From positions 71,415,986 to 71,479,985 of the forward strand of contig NC_051086.1 of assembly GCF_004664715.2 (NCBI RefSeq): a DNA stretch of 64,000 nt, in the 5' to 3' direction. A program made the position numbers and the translations under genes. Positions 44,982 to 57,179 of this stretch are shown piece after piece. This DNA is from Peromyscus leucopus (Eukaryota > Chordata > Mammalia > Rodentia > Cricetidae). The notes beneath the pieces are model-generated. The model saw nothing but the letters and a program-made list of their open reading frames with translations, searched no databases and had not been told where the DNA came from. Positions within the stretch are counted from its first letter, which is position 1, and each line of letters starts with the position of its first letter.

Positions 44982-45135
44982 TTTTCTTTTTTGAAACAGG
45001 GTTTCTCTGTGGTGTTTTGGTGCCTGTCCTGGATCTCGCTTTGTAGATCAGGCTGGCCTCGAACTCAACAGAGATCCGCCTGACTCTGCCTCCTGAGTGC
45101 TGGGATTAAAAGCATGCACCACCACCGCCTGGTGA
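44982..45135 (-). mobile_element. B1 SINE
   Basis: tgaaacagggtttctctgtg to caccaccgcctggt is a reverse B1 with moderate divergence. Confidence 0.88.
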
Positions 45136-45504
45136 TTTCCATGACTTATATCCTGGTTCATTCTGTACGGTCGGTCAGACTGTACAGTCTATAATTAAGC
45201 ATAAATGATTCACTATGGGTGTGGTTTTTGTTTGTTTGCTTGTTTTCAACCACCCTCTAATCCCACTTAACCCCTAACATATTCTCTCTCTACCCAAGAC
45301 TTTCAATATCTAAACAGTGGTGGGACATGATTGAGCCTGTATGATAATGAGTATTCAGAGATGGGTAATACCTGGGGAGCACTCACCAACCTAAGACAGA
45401 GCACCTGTGTGGCCTGGGCAGGCGTCTCCATGATGGGTAAGGTGACCTGCTGACATCCCACGCAACCTAAGTCAGAAGTTCATTTTTTAGTAAAAGGGGG
45501 GACC

Positions 45505-45766
45505 TGTAGGTTCCTGGCCCCCATATTGGGTAACTGTTGCCTTGCTTGCTGACCTTGACCTTGATATCATCCCTATGCTAATTCCCTGCCGGGTTCCACT
45601 CTCCTGAATGCTTAAGGAAGTTCCTTGTCTGTGTATCCTGCATATTGGGCGTTAACAGCTTAGATGCAAGATTGTAAAACATCGGTAGTGAACTTCTGCC
45701 CTCCAGAGTTCTCCCATTGTGCTGTATTTAAGACCTCCTCCCTCCTTCAATAAATGGTATTCGGCA
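45505..45766 (+). repeat. ERV1-like LTR with 3' internal flank
   Basis: A 262-bp LTR (tgtaggttcctggcccccat to tggtattcggca) is preceded by a polypurine tract (aaaaggggggacc). It has a TATA-like gtatttaag (45724) and AATAAA (45749). The 200-300 bp to its left reads as ERV 3' internal sequence, so this is the 3' end of a truncated element. The 5' LTR is absent from the window. An (AATT)n run follows (45767-45796). Confidence 0.65.
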
Positions 45767-45848
45767 TTAAATAATTAATTAATTAATTAATTAATTTAAA
45801 AAGGTGGTGGGAGAAAAAGAGAAGTCACTATTTCCACACATTCTAGAG

Positions 45849-46037
45849 CAGTTCCTCATCTTGTGGTCACCCCCAACCATAAAATTATTTCGTTGCTACT
45901 TCATAACTGTAATTTTGCTACTGCTATGAATCATAATGTAAATATCTGATATTTGATATCTGATATGTGACCCCTGCAAAAGGGTCATTAGACATCCCCC
46001 ACCCGAGAGGTGGCGACCCATGGGTTGAGAACCACTG
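45849..46037 (-). mobile_element. hAT-type nonautonomous DNA transposon
   Basis: The right end gttgagaaccactg is the reverse of the hAT-Charlie terminal repeat cagtggttctcaac, and the left end cagttcctcatc is its degraded partner. The 8-bp flanks ttctagag and ttctatga share the first five bases. It resembles the rodent URR1 family. Confidence 0.75.
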
Positions 46038-46185
46038 TTCTATGAGGAAAGCATTAATTAGCCTGGAAGGGCTCACAGGTACTTAGACTATGATGAGATG
46101 CTGTGTGACTTCCTGGAGAGACGTGAACAAACATCTCTTCACCCCAGGCAGGCACTAATGCCATATACTAAAGGGACAATTCTAG

Positions 46186-46400
46186 GCTGGAGAGGGGACT
46201 CAGTAGGTAACGGTACCCACTCAGGTACCCACTCGTCCAAGCCTAATGACCTGAGTTTAACCCTCACACCTCACAACGGAAAGAGAACAGACTCCAGGAT
46301 GTTGTCCTCTGACCTCCACATGCACCATAATATGCATACACTCATTCTTACATATATCATACCTGTGCACATACACACAATAATAATGAGAGGAAAAATG
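46186..46400 (+). mobile_element. Old B2/B3-like SINE
   Basis: It has ctggagaggggactcagtag, tgttgtcctctgacctccac and an A-rich end. Confidence 0.7.
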
Positions 46401-46444
46401 TAAAAAACAGTTCCACCCACATCTATCTTAGTAAACCAGTGAGG

Positions 46445-46610
46445 TTTTTTTGTGGGTTCTTTTTGGGGGGAGGGTGGATCTGTTAATAGCCCTGAATGTC
46501 CTGAAACTCATTCTGTACCTCCAAACCAGGCTGGCCTCCAACTCACAGAGATCTGCCTGCCTCTGCCTCCCAAGTGCTAGGATTAAGGGTGTGTACACTG
46601 TCGTGCCTGG
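46445..46610 (-). mobile_element. B1 SINE
   Basis: The reverse B1 body (caggctggcctccaactcac, cctcccaagtgctaggatta) is moderately diverged. Confidence 0.8.
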
Positions 46611-46619
46611 ACATTGTGG

Positions 46620-47690
46620 TTTCTTAAGGAGTAAGGTTGAGGGTTACTTACAGGAACATAGATGATTCACGGGCAGCTACGTCACCAGAAGACTGCCCCA
46701 GCATGGGCAATAACTCACAGGAGCTACATCCATGCAGATCCCTCCACACCCTGCAGGTGGCTCAGCTCACCAGGCTCTCTTCTCCCCAGCAACTGTTACC
46801 TTTTAAGTGACTTTGAAGAGGGACCTTGAGACTCCCGTAGTTTCATTGGCTTCCTGAGCCCTGTAAGCGTCACTTACTTCCTGGATCCTTTATGTTTCAT
46901 TTACTTCCTGGATGGTATGAGTTTCCCTCCTCTCTCCAAGAGGGAATTCAGAGAAAACATGAGATAACTTCAGCCACCCTATGACGCAACTTTCTAAGCG
47001 GAGATGACACTTAGAGGAGAGACAGAACTCGCTTCAAGACTTGCGGTTGGTTGATGGCACAGTTGGCTGCACGCACGGGATTTTCCTAGGGATGCTGTCT
47101 CTGTGGTCCCACGTCCAGAGCCTCCGTTTCCACACCACACAAGAGCACTGCGAGGTTTATAGAAAAGGTCAAATGCGTTAAAAGTGAAGAAGGCTGTTTG
47201 AAAACAGAAAATATCATCCAAACAGGAGCTTATCGGCTCCCCTGGCAATCCCACTGGAAATGGATGCTCTGTTGTGTCCCAGTGGAAGGTCATAGCTCAC
47301 AGGAAGTCTGTGTTCACTCGTCCACCTCTCCTGGGGCCCGAAAACTTTTAATGGCAGTGTTGAATGGGAGCCAAGGCTGCTGTTGCTAATAAGGCTCGCT
47401 GGAACCACTTTAAAAGTTGTTCTTCTAAACAGTTGGCAGTGAATGCCAGATCTGACAGCACCTGTGTTAAGGGATGTGAGCTATAGATCATCTATCTTCC
47501 TTTCTCTGTTTCACAGACCGATGAGCGTGTCATTAGTGGATCTAGCATACCTTACCTGGTCTATCATGGGGACTTAGAAAATTTTTGTTAAAGATAGAAG
47601 TAATAACTTACAATAAATTTTCTTGAAGGGAAGTGAGAGGCATGTCTAAGCTACACCTCTGTGTTCAGTACTGGTCAGTTTTAGTTTGTT
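46620..47690. other. Intergenic, unassigned
   Basis: About 1 kb with no recognisable repeat or coding signal. Confidence 0.4.
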
Positions 47691-47878
47691 TTGTTTTGTT
47701 CATTTTTTTGTTGTTGTTGTTTGTTTTTGTTTTTTCTGAGACAGGGCTTCTCTGTGTAGCCCTGGTTGTCCTGGAACTCACTCTGTAGCCTAGGCTGGGC
47801 TCGAACTCACAGAGCTCTGCCTGCCTCTGCCTCCCCAGTGCTGGGATTAAAGGCGTGTGCCACCATGCCTGGCTGCTG
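47690..47878 (-). mobile_element. B1 SINE
   Basis: A GTT/T-rich start, gagacagggcttctctgtgt and a body ending at ccaccatgcctggct. Confidence 0.9.
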
Positions 47879-47889
47879 GTCAGTTGTTT

Positions 47890-48096
47890 TTTTTTAAGCT
47901 TTATTTTTATCTTTATCTTGTCTCTGCACACGAGTGTGTAATGTGTGTGTTTTGGAGGCCAGAAGAGGGCATTGGATCACTTGGAGCTAGAGTTACTGGC
48001 AGTTGTAAGGCACACATGGGTGCTAGGAACTGAACTCTGGTTCTCTGCAAGAACAGTACACAGCTCTTAACCACTGAGCCATCTCTCCAGCCCCTT
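47890..48096 (-). mobile_element. B2 SINE
   Basis: The reverse body cagctcttaaccactgagcc ends at atctctccagcccc. Confidence 0.85.
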
Positions 48097-48099
48097 AAC

Positions 48100-48930
48100 A
48101 GTTTTATTGTTATTCAAAAGCCCACATTAAAAGTCCCCTCTGAGACTCAAGGCAAATTCTTAGCTGTGAGCCCCTGTAAAATCAAAACAAAGTTCCATTC
48201 TTCCAAAATACAGTAGTATTCATTTCCACTTGAAAATGAGAATACAAAGGGAAGATCTGACCAAAATGTCTCGTGACCACATGTGAGCTCAAAGGGCCTG
48301 GATAATCTACTACAGCAGCAATCCACACAGCCTTGCTCAGGCCGGCTGTGCCCACTGTCTGAAGCTTTCCCTGGCAGAAAGCCCATGTTCCTGACTTTTC
48401 TGACTCCCTGAGATTTCCGTTGTGGCTTTGGCTGCACCTTAAACATTGCCTTCCCTGGGGCTGTCTGCCATTAATTGTTAACCATTTACTGCCCATATCT
48501 GCTTGGGGAGGGGTGTAGGGGATGTGGCCTCCAAAGCCCATCCCCATCCATGTGGAGGGTATAGAGTGTGGCCTCATGAGCCCCTCCCCCATCCGGGTCA
48601 ATTTGTGCAGGTGATGTCAGCTGCTGAATTTACGTATGCGGCAGCCAGGCTGTTCCATAAGACAGCATTGCACAGCACTCCTCATCCTCCTGGTTCTTAC
48701 ATTTTTTCCCACCCCCCCCCCTTTGGTGATGTGTCCTGGCTTTGGAGGGCGGGTCTGATGTAGATGTCCCATTTGATAGTCACTTTTTCTCAGCACTTTG
48801 ACCAGCTGAAACTCAACATTAACTGCTGCTCACGGCAAAAAGAAATTTCTCTGAGAAAAAACAGAGCAGCCCTAGTCTATGGGTATAAAGTCCTTTAAAG
48901 ACAGCTGAAAAAGCAAAAATACAAAAATAA
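48100..48930. other. Intergenic, unassigned
   Basis: Open frames of up to 139 codons on the minus strand (48182-48601) have no recognisable family, and composition does not suggest coding. Confidence 0.35.
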
Positions 48931-48939
48931 AATAAAATA

Positions 48940-49360
48940 AAGAGACAGGCATAATGGCCTATACCTTTAACACTAGAGGCAGTGGTGGTCAAGTATTTGT
49001 GAACTCCAGGCCGCCTGATTTACTTTGTATAAATAAATAAAACAATCTGATTGAAAAAAAAAAACTTGGCTATAAAACTAGGCATGATGGTGCACACCTT
49101 GAATCCTAGCACTCAGGAGGCAGGCAGATCTCTGTGAGCTTTAGTATGGATCCCCAGCACCCACGTAACCACCCAGAGGACAGAGCACTCAGCCTCTAAT
49201 GCCAGCACTTGGCAGATGAAGACAGGAGACCCCCAGGGCAAGCTGGCTGGCTAGACTAGCTGTCTCCATGAGTTTGACTGAGAGACCCTGCCTCAGTAAA
49301 TAAGGAGAGAGCAATTTAGGAAAACTGACTCCAACCTCAGGCCCCTAAGTGTCCATTCTT

Positions 49361-49406
<46 letters not shown>

Positions 49407-49410
49407 CATG
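48940..49410 (+). mobile_element. Cluster of old B1/B2-like SINEs with (CA)n
   Basis: It holds a degraded B1 (48950-49035), a second B1 fragment (49078-49140), then an older SINE with a 3' extension (about 49141-49360) and a CA run (49362-49403). Confidence 0.6.
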
Positions 49411-49848
49411 CATGCATACCACACACAGACACATGGCAAAAATGTTCAACATCGTTAGCCACCAAGAAATGCAAATTAAAACTACTTTGAGATTCTGTCT
49501 CATTATTCCATCCATAGACAGAATGGCTATTAACAAGAAAACAAACCATAGTCTGGAATTGGAGCGCGCCTTTAATCCCGGCACTCTAGAGGCAGAGGCT
49601 GGCCGATCTCTGAGTTCAAGACAAGCAGGGTGTACATAGTGAGTTCCAGGACAGCCAGGGTTACACAGGGAGATGAAGTCTCAAAAACATAAATAAAATA
49701 AAATAAATTGAAAAAAACATTCCAAAGAAAACAAATCACCACAAGAAGTGCTGGTGAGACATGGGGAAAGCAGGACATTTATCGACTATCTGTGGGCGTG
49801 TCAAGTGGTGCAGTCCTGTGGAAATCAGTCTGGAGCTTTCTCAGAAAG
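49411..49848 (+). mobile_element. L1 fragment interrupted by a B1
   Basis: Sense L1 (aaatgttcaacatcgttagc, aagaaatgcaaattaaaact) runs to about 49535. It is interrupted by a B1 (49550-49695, ctttaatcccggcactctag) and resumes (acaagaagtgctggtgagac). Confidence 0.75.
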
Positions 49849-49969
49849 CTCATCTCCAGGACAACCGACACTCTCTGGCCTCTGAGGGCACCTGCATACA
49901 TGTGGCACACATAAACTTACACAGGTACACACACACGCGAATAAAAGTAAATAAATCCTTAAGCGTTCT

Positions 49970-50735
49970 GTGCCCTGTGGTGATTAAATGAATAATTCTC
50001 ACGGAGATCCCATTACCATACAGTGAAAAAGTCAACTTTACTGTATGTTCATTTAAATTTAAAAGAAACACCCGTGGAGCTATAGGTACAATCCCCACAG
50101 GTCCAAAGATTGGATATAGCACCTCTCCAAAAGTTACTGAAAAATGACATCATGTTGAAGGCAATAAATGATGATGAAGGACACAGCCATTGCGCTAACC
50201 CACTCCGGCTTCTCCCCGTGCCCAGGTTTATTTCACCTCTTGCCTCGCTTCCTCCTGACCACTCTCCTCTGCAGTCAGTCACCTTGCATGCCGGGAACAA
50301 CATGACCCGGATAAACATCTTCCTAACAGGACCGTTCATTCCCCAATAAGGGCGATTGCCCTCAGTGGTGATGCCCCGGGAACAGGAGTGATCGTGATCG
50401 GGCACCAGACTACATCCTTCCAGCCATCACGGAGACAGGGTCTCCGGAGCCCCTGCAGAACTGAGCGGAGATAACGGCCAGTCGGACCAGCGGCCTGAAC
50501 AGAGACTCAGCTCTGCCTGCTGTACACACCACAGCCCCTCCTGTTTCCCTTTTCTGTAAAATTTCAAAGTCCATGCCAGTCCTCTGAAAACGGGCTCGGG
50601 CGTCACTGACGCAGTGCCGTGTTGACTAAATCTCCTTTCTCTGCCCTTCATGGAGTCTTGTCTCTTTGAGACATTGGGAGAGGAAGCCATGTCCAATTTT
50701 TTGGAGACCCCAGACTGAACTTTTTTTTTTTTTTA
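49970..50735. other. Intergenic, unassigned
   Basis: No repeat or gene recognised. The 118-codon frame on the minus strand (50049-50405) looks like chance. Confidence 0.35.
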
Positions 50736-50872
50736 GACAGCGCCTCACTATGTAGCCCAGGCTGTCCTGGAACTTGCTATGTAGACCAGGCTCGCCTTGA
50801 TCTCACAGACATCCCTCTGCCTGTGCCTCCCAAGGACCGGGATTAAAGGTATATGCTTCCATGCCTGGCTAG
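50721..50872 (-). mobile_element. B1 SINE, old
   Basis: A T-run, agacagcgcctcactatgta, and a reverse body ending at atgcctggct. Confidence 0.8.
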
Positions 50873-52380
50873 AGGTGAGGCTTTTGCCCTCAACTCCAGG
50901 ATCAGTAAACAGGAGAAAAACATGAGCTCCAGACACGGACATCTCTGTAAGGGGAAAAGGGAAGCATGCTCACACAGGATGGGGAGAACAATCCTCCCCA
51001 AGCATGCATGTGGTCGGGGAGCCTCACTGTGACTGACTCCAAAACAATAACGAAGCCTACTAAAGTCAGTCTGGCCTCTGTTACCAAATTCTGTCAGGTG
51101 TATAGTAAGAGCACCCATGATTTTTTTTTCTTTGCTGGAACCTGGAAACACTTCAGTCATGTATGACACTCTCCTAAAACCATCAACTGGCTCAGTTCAT
51201 ACTTATTCTAAATCCCATTTTTAAAAAGTCTTGAAGTGGGGCACCACATTAGAAAAACAATATTATCTGGCAGAATCCAATAAGGAAGGCATATTTTTAA
51301 AACAATAAATGAATCTACTTTGAAATGTATCTTCACCATTAAATTTAATTAAAAAAATCCAAACAAATATGAGCTTGCATATAAAAACCCTCTCGAGAAA
51401 CAGCGCAGGATTATGGGGGATTGCTTTCCCCTCTGAACGCTGCGGGATCTGTTTATTTATTCGTGTACTGGTGTTATTATATATACAAAGTTCAATGGAT
51501 GACGATTTTCTGTTTCTTTTTGGATAGTGAGTGTTGATTGTTTGGTTTCCTGACTACTTGTGGAAATAAATATGTCATCTGGAACAGAGATTAGAGCACA
51601 ACCCAATCCTGGCGTCATGTCTCCTTGTCCACCTCTGTTGCATCAAAGAGGCAATGATAACGTTTGGAGACGTAATGAGATGCAGTTGGTTGGCTGCAAT
51701 GTGTGTTAGGAGTGTGGCCCAGGCAATTGTCTGCGGCCTGCACTACCAAAGCAGGTCAGCTGCCTTGAGAGAGTGAACACAGGAGGGTTGGAGGAGAAGG
51801 AATCGCAGAAAGCTAACACGTTCGTCAGAGCTGAGCACTGTATTCCTAAGCCACAATTAGGAAAGAAACGAGAGGGGGGAATTAAAAGATACCACAAGAC
51901 AAACAAAAATTGCAGCACAATGTAATAGACTCTAAGGTTAAAAAATTAAAAGCCAGAGAAATTCTAAGAGGACAGTGTACAGTGAGTGTGCTTACATTAT
52001 CAAAGATCCCAGATAAACAGTGTCACTCTGGGAGGGTCTGTAGAAAGGACGCCATCTAGGGATCAGAAATGGTTTTGTTTCCTCCATTAATTAAAAAGAA
52101 GAAGAGTTGTGGGAGGGAGATCTTGGGGAGTGGGCCTGGCAAAGCCACCATATCATAATGGAGAAATCAGGGTCCCCTCTTGGGATTCTTAGTGTCATTA
52201 ATGAATGCAATAACAGATTCAAACGGAAGCTCAAGGACAGTTTTTTAGAGTTGAAAAAAAAAAAAACCTCCAAGGCAAACAAACTGTAAATCTCATGGCT
52301 GTGGCGAGGAGAATGAAGAAGATAAGCCAGCATGGAGGTCAGCCACACGGCAGAGAGGGGAACTTTAGGGAAAAAAAATC
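50873..52380. other. Intergenic, repeat-poor
   Basis: 1.5 kb with no SINE head. The 174-codon minus frame (52091-52615) runs through a B2 and is not a gene. It is a candidate place for conserved noncoding sequence. Confidence 0.4.
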
Positions 52381-52385
52381 GGGAG

Positions 52386-52580
52386 TGCAGAAGAAATGCT
52401 TCAGCAATTGAGAGCACTGGCTGCTCTTCCAAACAACGCAAGTTCAATTCCCAGCACCCACACGGCAGCTCACAACTGACTGTAGCTCCAGTTCTGGGGA
52501 TCCAACATCGTCCACCAGCACCAAGCTCACAAGTGGAGCATGGACATACATACACACCTGTACATATAAAAGAAAACAAA
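52386..52580 (+). mobile_element. B2 SINE, diverged
   Basis: gagcactggctgctcttcca, caattcccagcacccacacg and a tail of acatataaaag. Confidence 0.75.
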
Positions 52581-52589
52581 ACTGTAAAG

Positions 52590-53400
52590 GAAAAAAGCGA
52601 AGAAACCCAAAGCATTAGGGAGTTTGGAATAGCCTGTGGCTACTGGTGACTTTTACCATAAATAGAATGGGCTGAACTGGCGCACAAAGAGGACAGCGGT
52701 ACCGGTGGCCACTGCAGGGGCAGTTGTAGCAGCGGCCTTGGGGGACAGCAGAGTTCCCGAGAGCAATCGGAAGCAGAAGCAGTGATGGGGAAGGGGCAGA
52801 GATGATGAAAGGTGACGGTGACAATCAGAAGAAGGAGAGAAGAGGCAGAATCAAGACCCCAGAATGCCAGGGGCCAATGGGTGACAGACTGTGGCCCTGG
52901 CCACTAGAAGAGGTGCCGAGAACTTCAAGCCTTGAAGTCAAGGGTACCCACATCTGAGTCTCAAAAACTGCCACCCCAGCTACTCTAAGGGGCAAGGGTC
53001 CTCAAAGCTGAGCCCTGAGAGCTCTAACACTTTAGCTCCCCATAAAGACAGAGGACTCCAACACCGAGGCTTAGAGCCGTAACACTCCTGGCGGCTGCTC
53101 TCCTTAGAGGATACAAGTGCTAAGCGGCAGCCGTTCAGAACCCAGAGCCGTAAGCCTGCAACCCGAGCACCTAGAGCTGAGAGTCTCTGGTTTCTAGCTA
53201 TCAGGCCTTGGCTCTGGAGTCCCTGAGTCTGTCAGCCCTTAATGCTTTGGCACTCAAGGGCCAGGACTACTTGCACTAGGGACCCACTCCTTAGTACTCA
53301 TGATTTCTATTTGCATACAGCAAATAACCCAGCCAGCGCACCGGTAACTGTGGACTTCTCACCCCAAAATACACAGGCAGTGAAAGCAAAAATAGACAAA
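52590..53400. other. Intergenic, GC-richer, unassigned
   Basis: It has no long open frame and no repeat head. Short phrases about agctgag / ccctgag recur, but without a clear period. Confidence 0.35.
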
Positions 53401-53403
53401 TGA

Positions 53404-53620
53404 CGGGCTGGAGAAGTGGCTAAGGGGTTAAGAACTCTAGCTGCTCTTCCAGAGGACCTGGGTTTGATTCCTAACATCCTCATCCCAACCATCTGTAACT
53501 CCAGTTCCAGGGGATCCAATGCCCTCTTCTGGTCTCTGTAGGTACTGCACACACAGTGCACAGACGTACATGCAAACGAAACACTCATACACAGAAAATA
53601 ATAAAATAAAAAAGTAAACA
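53404..53620 (+). mobile_element. B2 SINE
   Basis: It has the head acgggctggagaagtggcta, body ccagttccaggggatccaat and an A-rich tail. Confidence 0.88.
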
Positions 53621-53624
53621 AGTG

Positions 53625-53925
53625 AGATTACACCAATTTAAGACACCTCTGCACAGAAAAAAAAAGTAATTAAAACAGCCATAAAATGAAAATATTTATG
53701 TCATACTCTAAGATAGGGGCTGTTTTCCCCAATACATAGAAACTTCAATTACTCAAAAACCAAGAGCACAAATGACTATTTTTAAAATGAACAAGAGACT
53801 TGAATAAATATATATTTCTCAACATAAGACATATGACCAGCCAATCAATAGATGAAACAGTTCCCTGTCATGAAAGAAATGCAAATTAAAGCCACAGGCT
53901 GTTGCCTAACGTGTGTACAAGTGTT
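53625..53925 (+). mobile_element. L1 fragment (left piece)
   Basis: aatgaacaagagacttgaat and gaaagaaatgcaaattaaag are sense L1. The same L1 seems to resume at about 54780. Confidence 0.65.
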
Positions 53926-54050
53926 ACTTAGGAAAGCAAGTGATGGTGCACGCCTGGAATCCCAGATCTCCAGAGCTTGAGGCAGAAGGATTGCAAATTC
54001 CAGGCCTGACTGGGATAGCAAGACTCCGCCTTCAAAAGGGGTGGAGATTA
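53926..54050 (+). mobile_element. Old B1 SINE
   Basis: gaaagcaagtgatggtgcac and gcctggaatcccagatctcc form a diverged body that ends near gcaagactccgcc. Confidence 0.6.
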
Positions 54051-54058
54051 AGACTGGG

Positions 54059-54251
54059 TGTACCAGGCTTTCTTTCAGGCTACCAACTAGCTCCCAAATC
54101 CTGACATGGAGACTTCTTATTAGTTATGAATGCTCAGCCTTAGCTTAGTCTTGTTACTTGCTTGCTAGCTCTTATAACTTCATCTATTTCTCTTCATCCA
54201 TGTTTTGCCTTGGGGCTTTTTACCTTTCTTTCTTCCTTTCTTCCTTCCTTC

Positions 54252-54293
<42 letters not shown>

Positions 54294-54661
54294 GTATATC
54301 TTACTTTCCTACTATCCTCATGGCTGGCTGGCAGCTGCCTGGCTTCTGGCCCCAGGAGTGTCCCTCTCTTTCTCCCTAGTTCTTTTCTCCTTCTCCTCTC
54401 TAGAGCCTAGCTTTCTCCTCCTACTTATTCTCTCTCCCCACCAGCCCCACCTATCCCTCTTCTGCCTAGCTATTGGCCATTCAACTTTTTATTAGACCAA
54501 TCAGGTGCCTTAGGCAAGCAAGGTGAAACAAATGCAATGTAACTTTACATCATTAAACAAACGCAGCATAAACAAATGTAACACACTTTTACAGTTAAAG
54601 TAATATTCCACAGCATAAACAAATCTAACACATCTTTACATAGTTATAATATTCCACAACA
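54059..54661 (-). repeat. Solo class II LTR with (TTTC)n
   Basis: A 603-bp LTR in reverse (plus strand tgtaccaggctttctttcag to ataatattccacaaca) is flanked by a perfect 6-bp duplication, ACTGGG (54053-54058 and 54662-54667). A TTCC/TTTC microsatellite lies inside (54221-54292). The module ccaatagctaggcag in reverse links it to the ERV-2 LTRs. Confidence 0.9.
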
Positions 54662-54729
54662 ACTGGGTTGTTTTTTGTTTTGTTTTGTTTTTGTGCCAGG
54701 GCTGGGGATCAAGCATGCTACCTAGACAA

Positions 54730-55180
54730 GAGCCCCACTTCTGATCCCAGTCCAAGATGGGAGATAAATGGGGTGGGATGTGGAGCAAAGTGAGCCCTTA
54801 CACACTGTTAGTGGTGATGTAAACTAAAACAGCTAATTTGGAAAACATAAATGTGATCCAGTAACCTCATCACTGGGTCTATCTAAACCCAAAGAAATTA
54901 AAACCTAAATATCAAAGACATATCTGCACTTCCATGCTCATTGCAGTAGACAAGATATGGAAATGATCAAAATGTCCACCAACAGAGGAATAGATTTTTA
55001 ATGTATTGTATATACTCTGTGGAATATTATGCAGTCATAAAGGGAAAAAAGAGGACACTATCTCATTTAAAACAACACAAATGAAACTGGAAGACATTAT
55101 GCTGTTGAATAAGCCAAACACAGAGAGACAAATACAGTACGATTTCTTCACTTGCATTTGAAATCTTAAAAAAAAAAAAT
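54730..55180 (+). mobile_element. L1 fragment (right piece)
   Basis: gtccaccaacagaggaatag, tggaatattatgcagtcata and aatgaaactggaagacatta are sense L1 3' sequence. Confidence 0.75.
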
Positions 55181-55189
55181 CAAACTTGG

Positions 55190-55322
55190 AGCCGGGAGGT
55201 GGTTGGCGCAAGCCTCTAATCTCAGCACTCAGGAGGCAGAGGCAGGTGGATCTCTGAGTTCGAGGCCAGCCTGGTCTACAGCCAGGGCTGTTACACAGAC
55301 AAACTCTGTCTTGGAAAACAAA
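55190..55322 (+). mobile_element. B1 SINE
   Basis: gagccgggaggtggttggcg to caaactctgtcttgg, with some small deletions. Confidence 0.85.
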
Positions 55323-55339
55323 CCACATAAACAAAATCA

Positions 55340-56060
55340 AACTCATAGAAACAATAACTAGTGGCTGCCAGAGCTACAAAGGGTGTTTAGACAAGGAAAG
55401 GGGAGAGATTGGCCAACAGGTTCAATTAGAAAGATGTTCTGGTGCTCTTCTCTGCATTATATTGATGAGAAGTTGTGTGGCCGGCTGGCCCTGCAGAGAC
55501 TGTTCACCCAGACAGACAGAGCACAGACAAGCCAAAGAAAAGAGTCTGCCTAGTCCAGCTTGAGGAGACAGTGAGTGTACTGGGTCACCTCCGGAGCACA
55601 GGTGACTCAGAGGCAACAACACTACCAGGAAGTCCCCTGGGCACCTTACAGGCAGCTACACCACCAAAGAATCTCATCCCAGTCTTTGCTTATCTCCTAT
55701 TGAGCACTGGGGAAGGGCAAAGCCTCGTGAGACTCTTTGAGGACTTATGAAGGCTCATGGGTTCTGGCTGCCTCCCCCTCCACGACGGAATAGTACTAGG
55801 TCGGATCTCAAGCAGGTCCTCTAAGGACGGTCACAGGAGCTCTGACTCACGATTGCAACAGTCATGTCCGACGCAGGTTGGATGACAATGAATGACCAAC
55901 ATGTAGATTTCAAAATAACTGAAAGAGAAGATTTAGGTGCTTTAAACACAAATAAGTAGTAAATATTTCTGGTAATATATATGCTAATTGGCCTAGTTCC
56001 ACAAAGTGTGCATGTTCCCAAACTTCACACTGTATTTCATAATATATAATTATCATTTTT
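55340..56060. other. Intergenic, unassigned
   Basis: No gene or repeat recognised. A 91-codon plus frame at 55475-55750 is of no known family. Confidence 0.35.
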
Positions 56061-56065
56061 TTAAA

Positions 56066-56257
56066 AAATAATTTATTTATTTTTGTTTTATGTGCATTGG
56101 TGTTTTGCCTGCATATATGTCTGTGTGAGAATGCCAGATCGGCTGGAACTGGAATTACAGACAGTTGTGAGCTGCCATATGGGTACTGGGAATTGAACCT
56201 GGGTCCTCTGGAAGAGCAGCCAGTGCTCTTAACCACTGATCCATCTCTCCAGCCCCA
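56066..56257 (-). mobile_element. B2 SINE
   Basis: The reverse body aacctgggtcctctggaaga ends at ccatctctccagcccc. Confidence 0.92.
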
Positions 56258-56284
56258 TAATTACCATTTCTTGATTAAAATAGA

Positions 56285-56432
56285 ATGTCAGGCTGAATGT
56301 GGATGGACATGCCTATAATTCTAGCACTTGAGAAAGGGAGGCAGGGCTAAGAATTCAAGGCTAGCTTCAGCTACATTGCAAGTTTGAGGCCAGCCTGGGC
56401 TACATAAGATCCTGTCTCCAAAAAAAAAAAAA
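56285..56432 (+). mobile_element. Old B1-like SINE with A tail
   Basis: ctgaatgtggatggacatgc, ggccagcctgggctacataa and a poly-A run (56420-56434). Confidence 0.75.
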
Positions 56433-56934
56433 AAAGAACAGGTAAATAAATAAATAGAATAAAATAAAACTTTTTTTAAAAAAACTTCAAAGTTGCAGTG
56501 ACAGAAAGGTCAGTCAGTCGCCAGAAGACAGGAAGGGTAAGCTGCCACGGAGCACAGGGAATGGATGTTTGGAGGTGATGGGCGATCTTAGGTGTGATTG
56601 TGGGGGTGCTTACATGGCTGGAGATGTTCATCAAAAGTCAGAAAACTGTGCACTCACATTAGTAAATCTTACTGTATATGAACTTACTTCAATACGATTG
56701 TTTTTAATGAATATTATACTCTGGTCTCTCTTCAGTCATATAAATCTTTCACCTTTTCAAAGTGAAAGCACTTCCTGAAATTAAAACATGAGCCTGAGAA
56801 TCGAGGCCTCCAGCTTCCTCATGGTCTTATGGTTCTCATCACTTTTACTTAAGCTTATGGAGATCTCTTGGAGTTCATGTCTCCTGAGGGGGAAAAGTTA
56901 GTGAAGGGGTAGTCATATCATTCAGCTTTACTTC

Positions 56935-57110
56935 AGTGCGTGCATGCATGCATGCATGCGTACATGTGTGTCTGTGTGTGTGTGTCTGTGTTGTGCATGT
57001 GTGGTATGTAGTATGTGTGTGTCTGTGTGTGGTGTAGTATATGTATCTCTGTGTATGTTGTGTGTGTGTGGTGTGTAGTATGTGTGTGTCTCTGTGGTGT
57101 GTGTGCACGC
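56935..57110. repeat. Imperfect (TG)n / (GCAT)n microsatellite
   Basis: gcatgcatgcatgcatgcgt is followed by about 150 bp of interrupted TG units. The long open frames across it are artefacts. Confidence 0.85.
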
Positions 57111-57179
57111 AGGTGCATCTATTTGTGTATATGGCACGTGGAAGCCAGAGCACTGGGTGTGTTCTTCAAGAGCTGTCCA

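Noticed and set aside
54158..54495. Three overlapping frames rich in Phe, Leu and Ser
   Set aside because: They run through the TTTC/TTCC microsatellite of a solo LTR.
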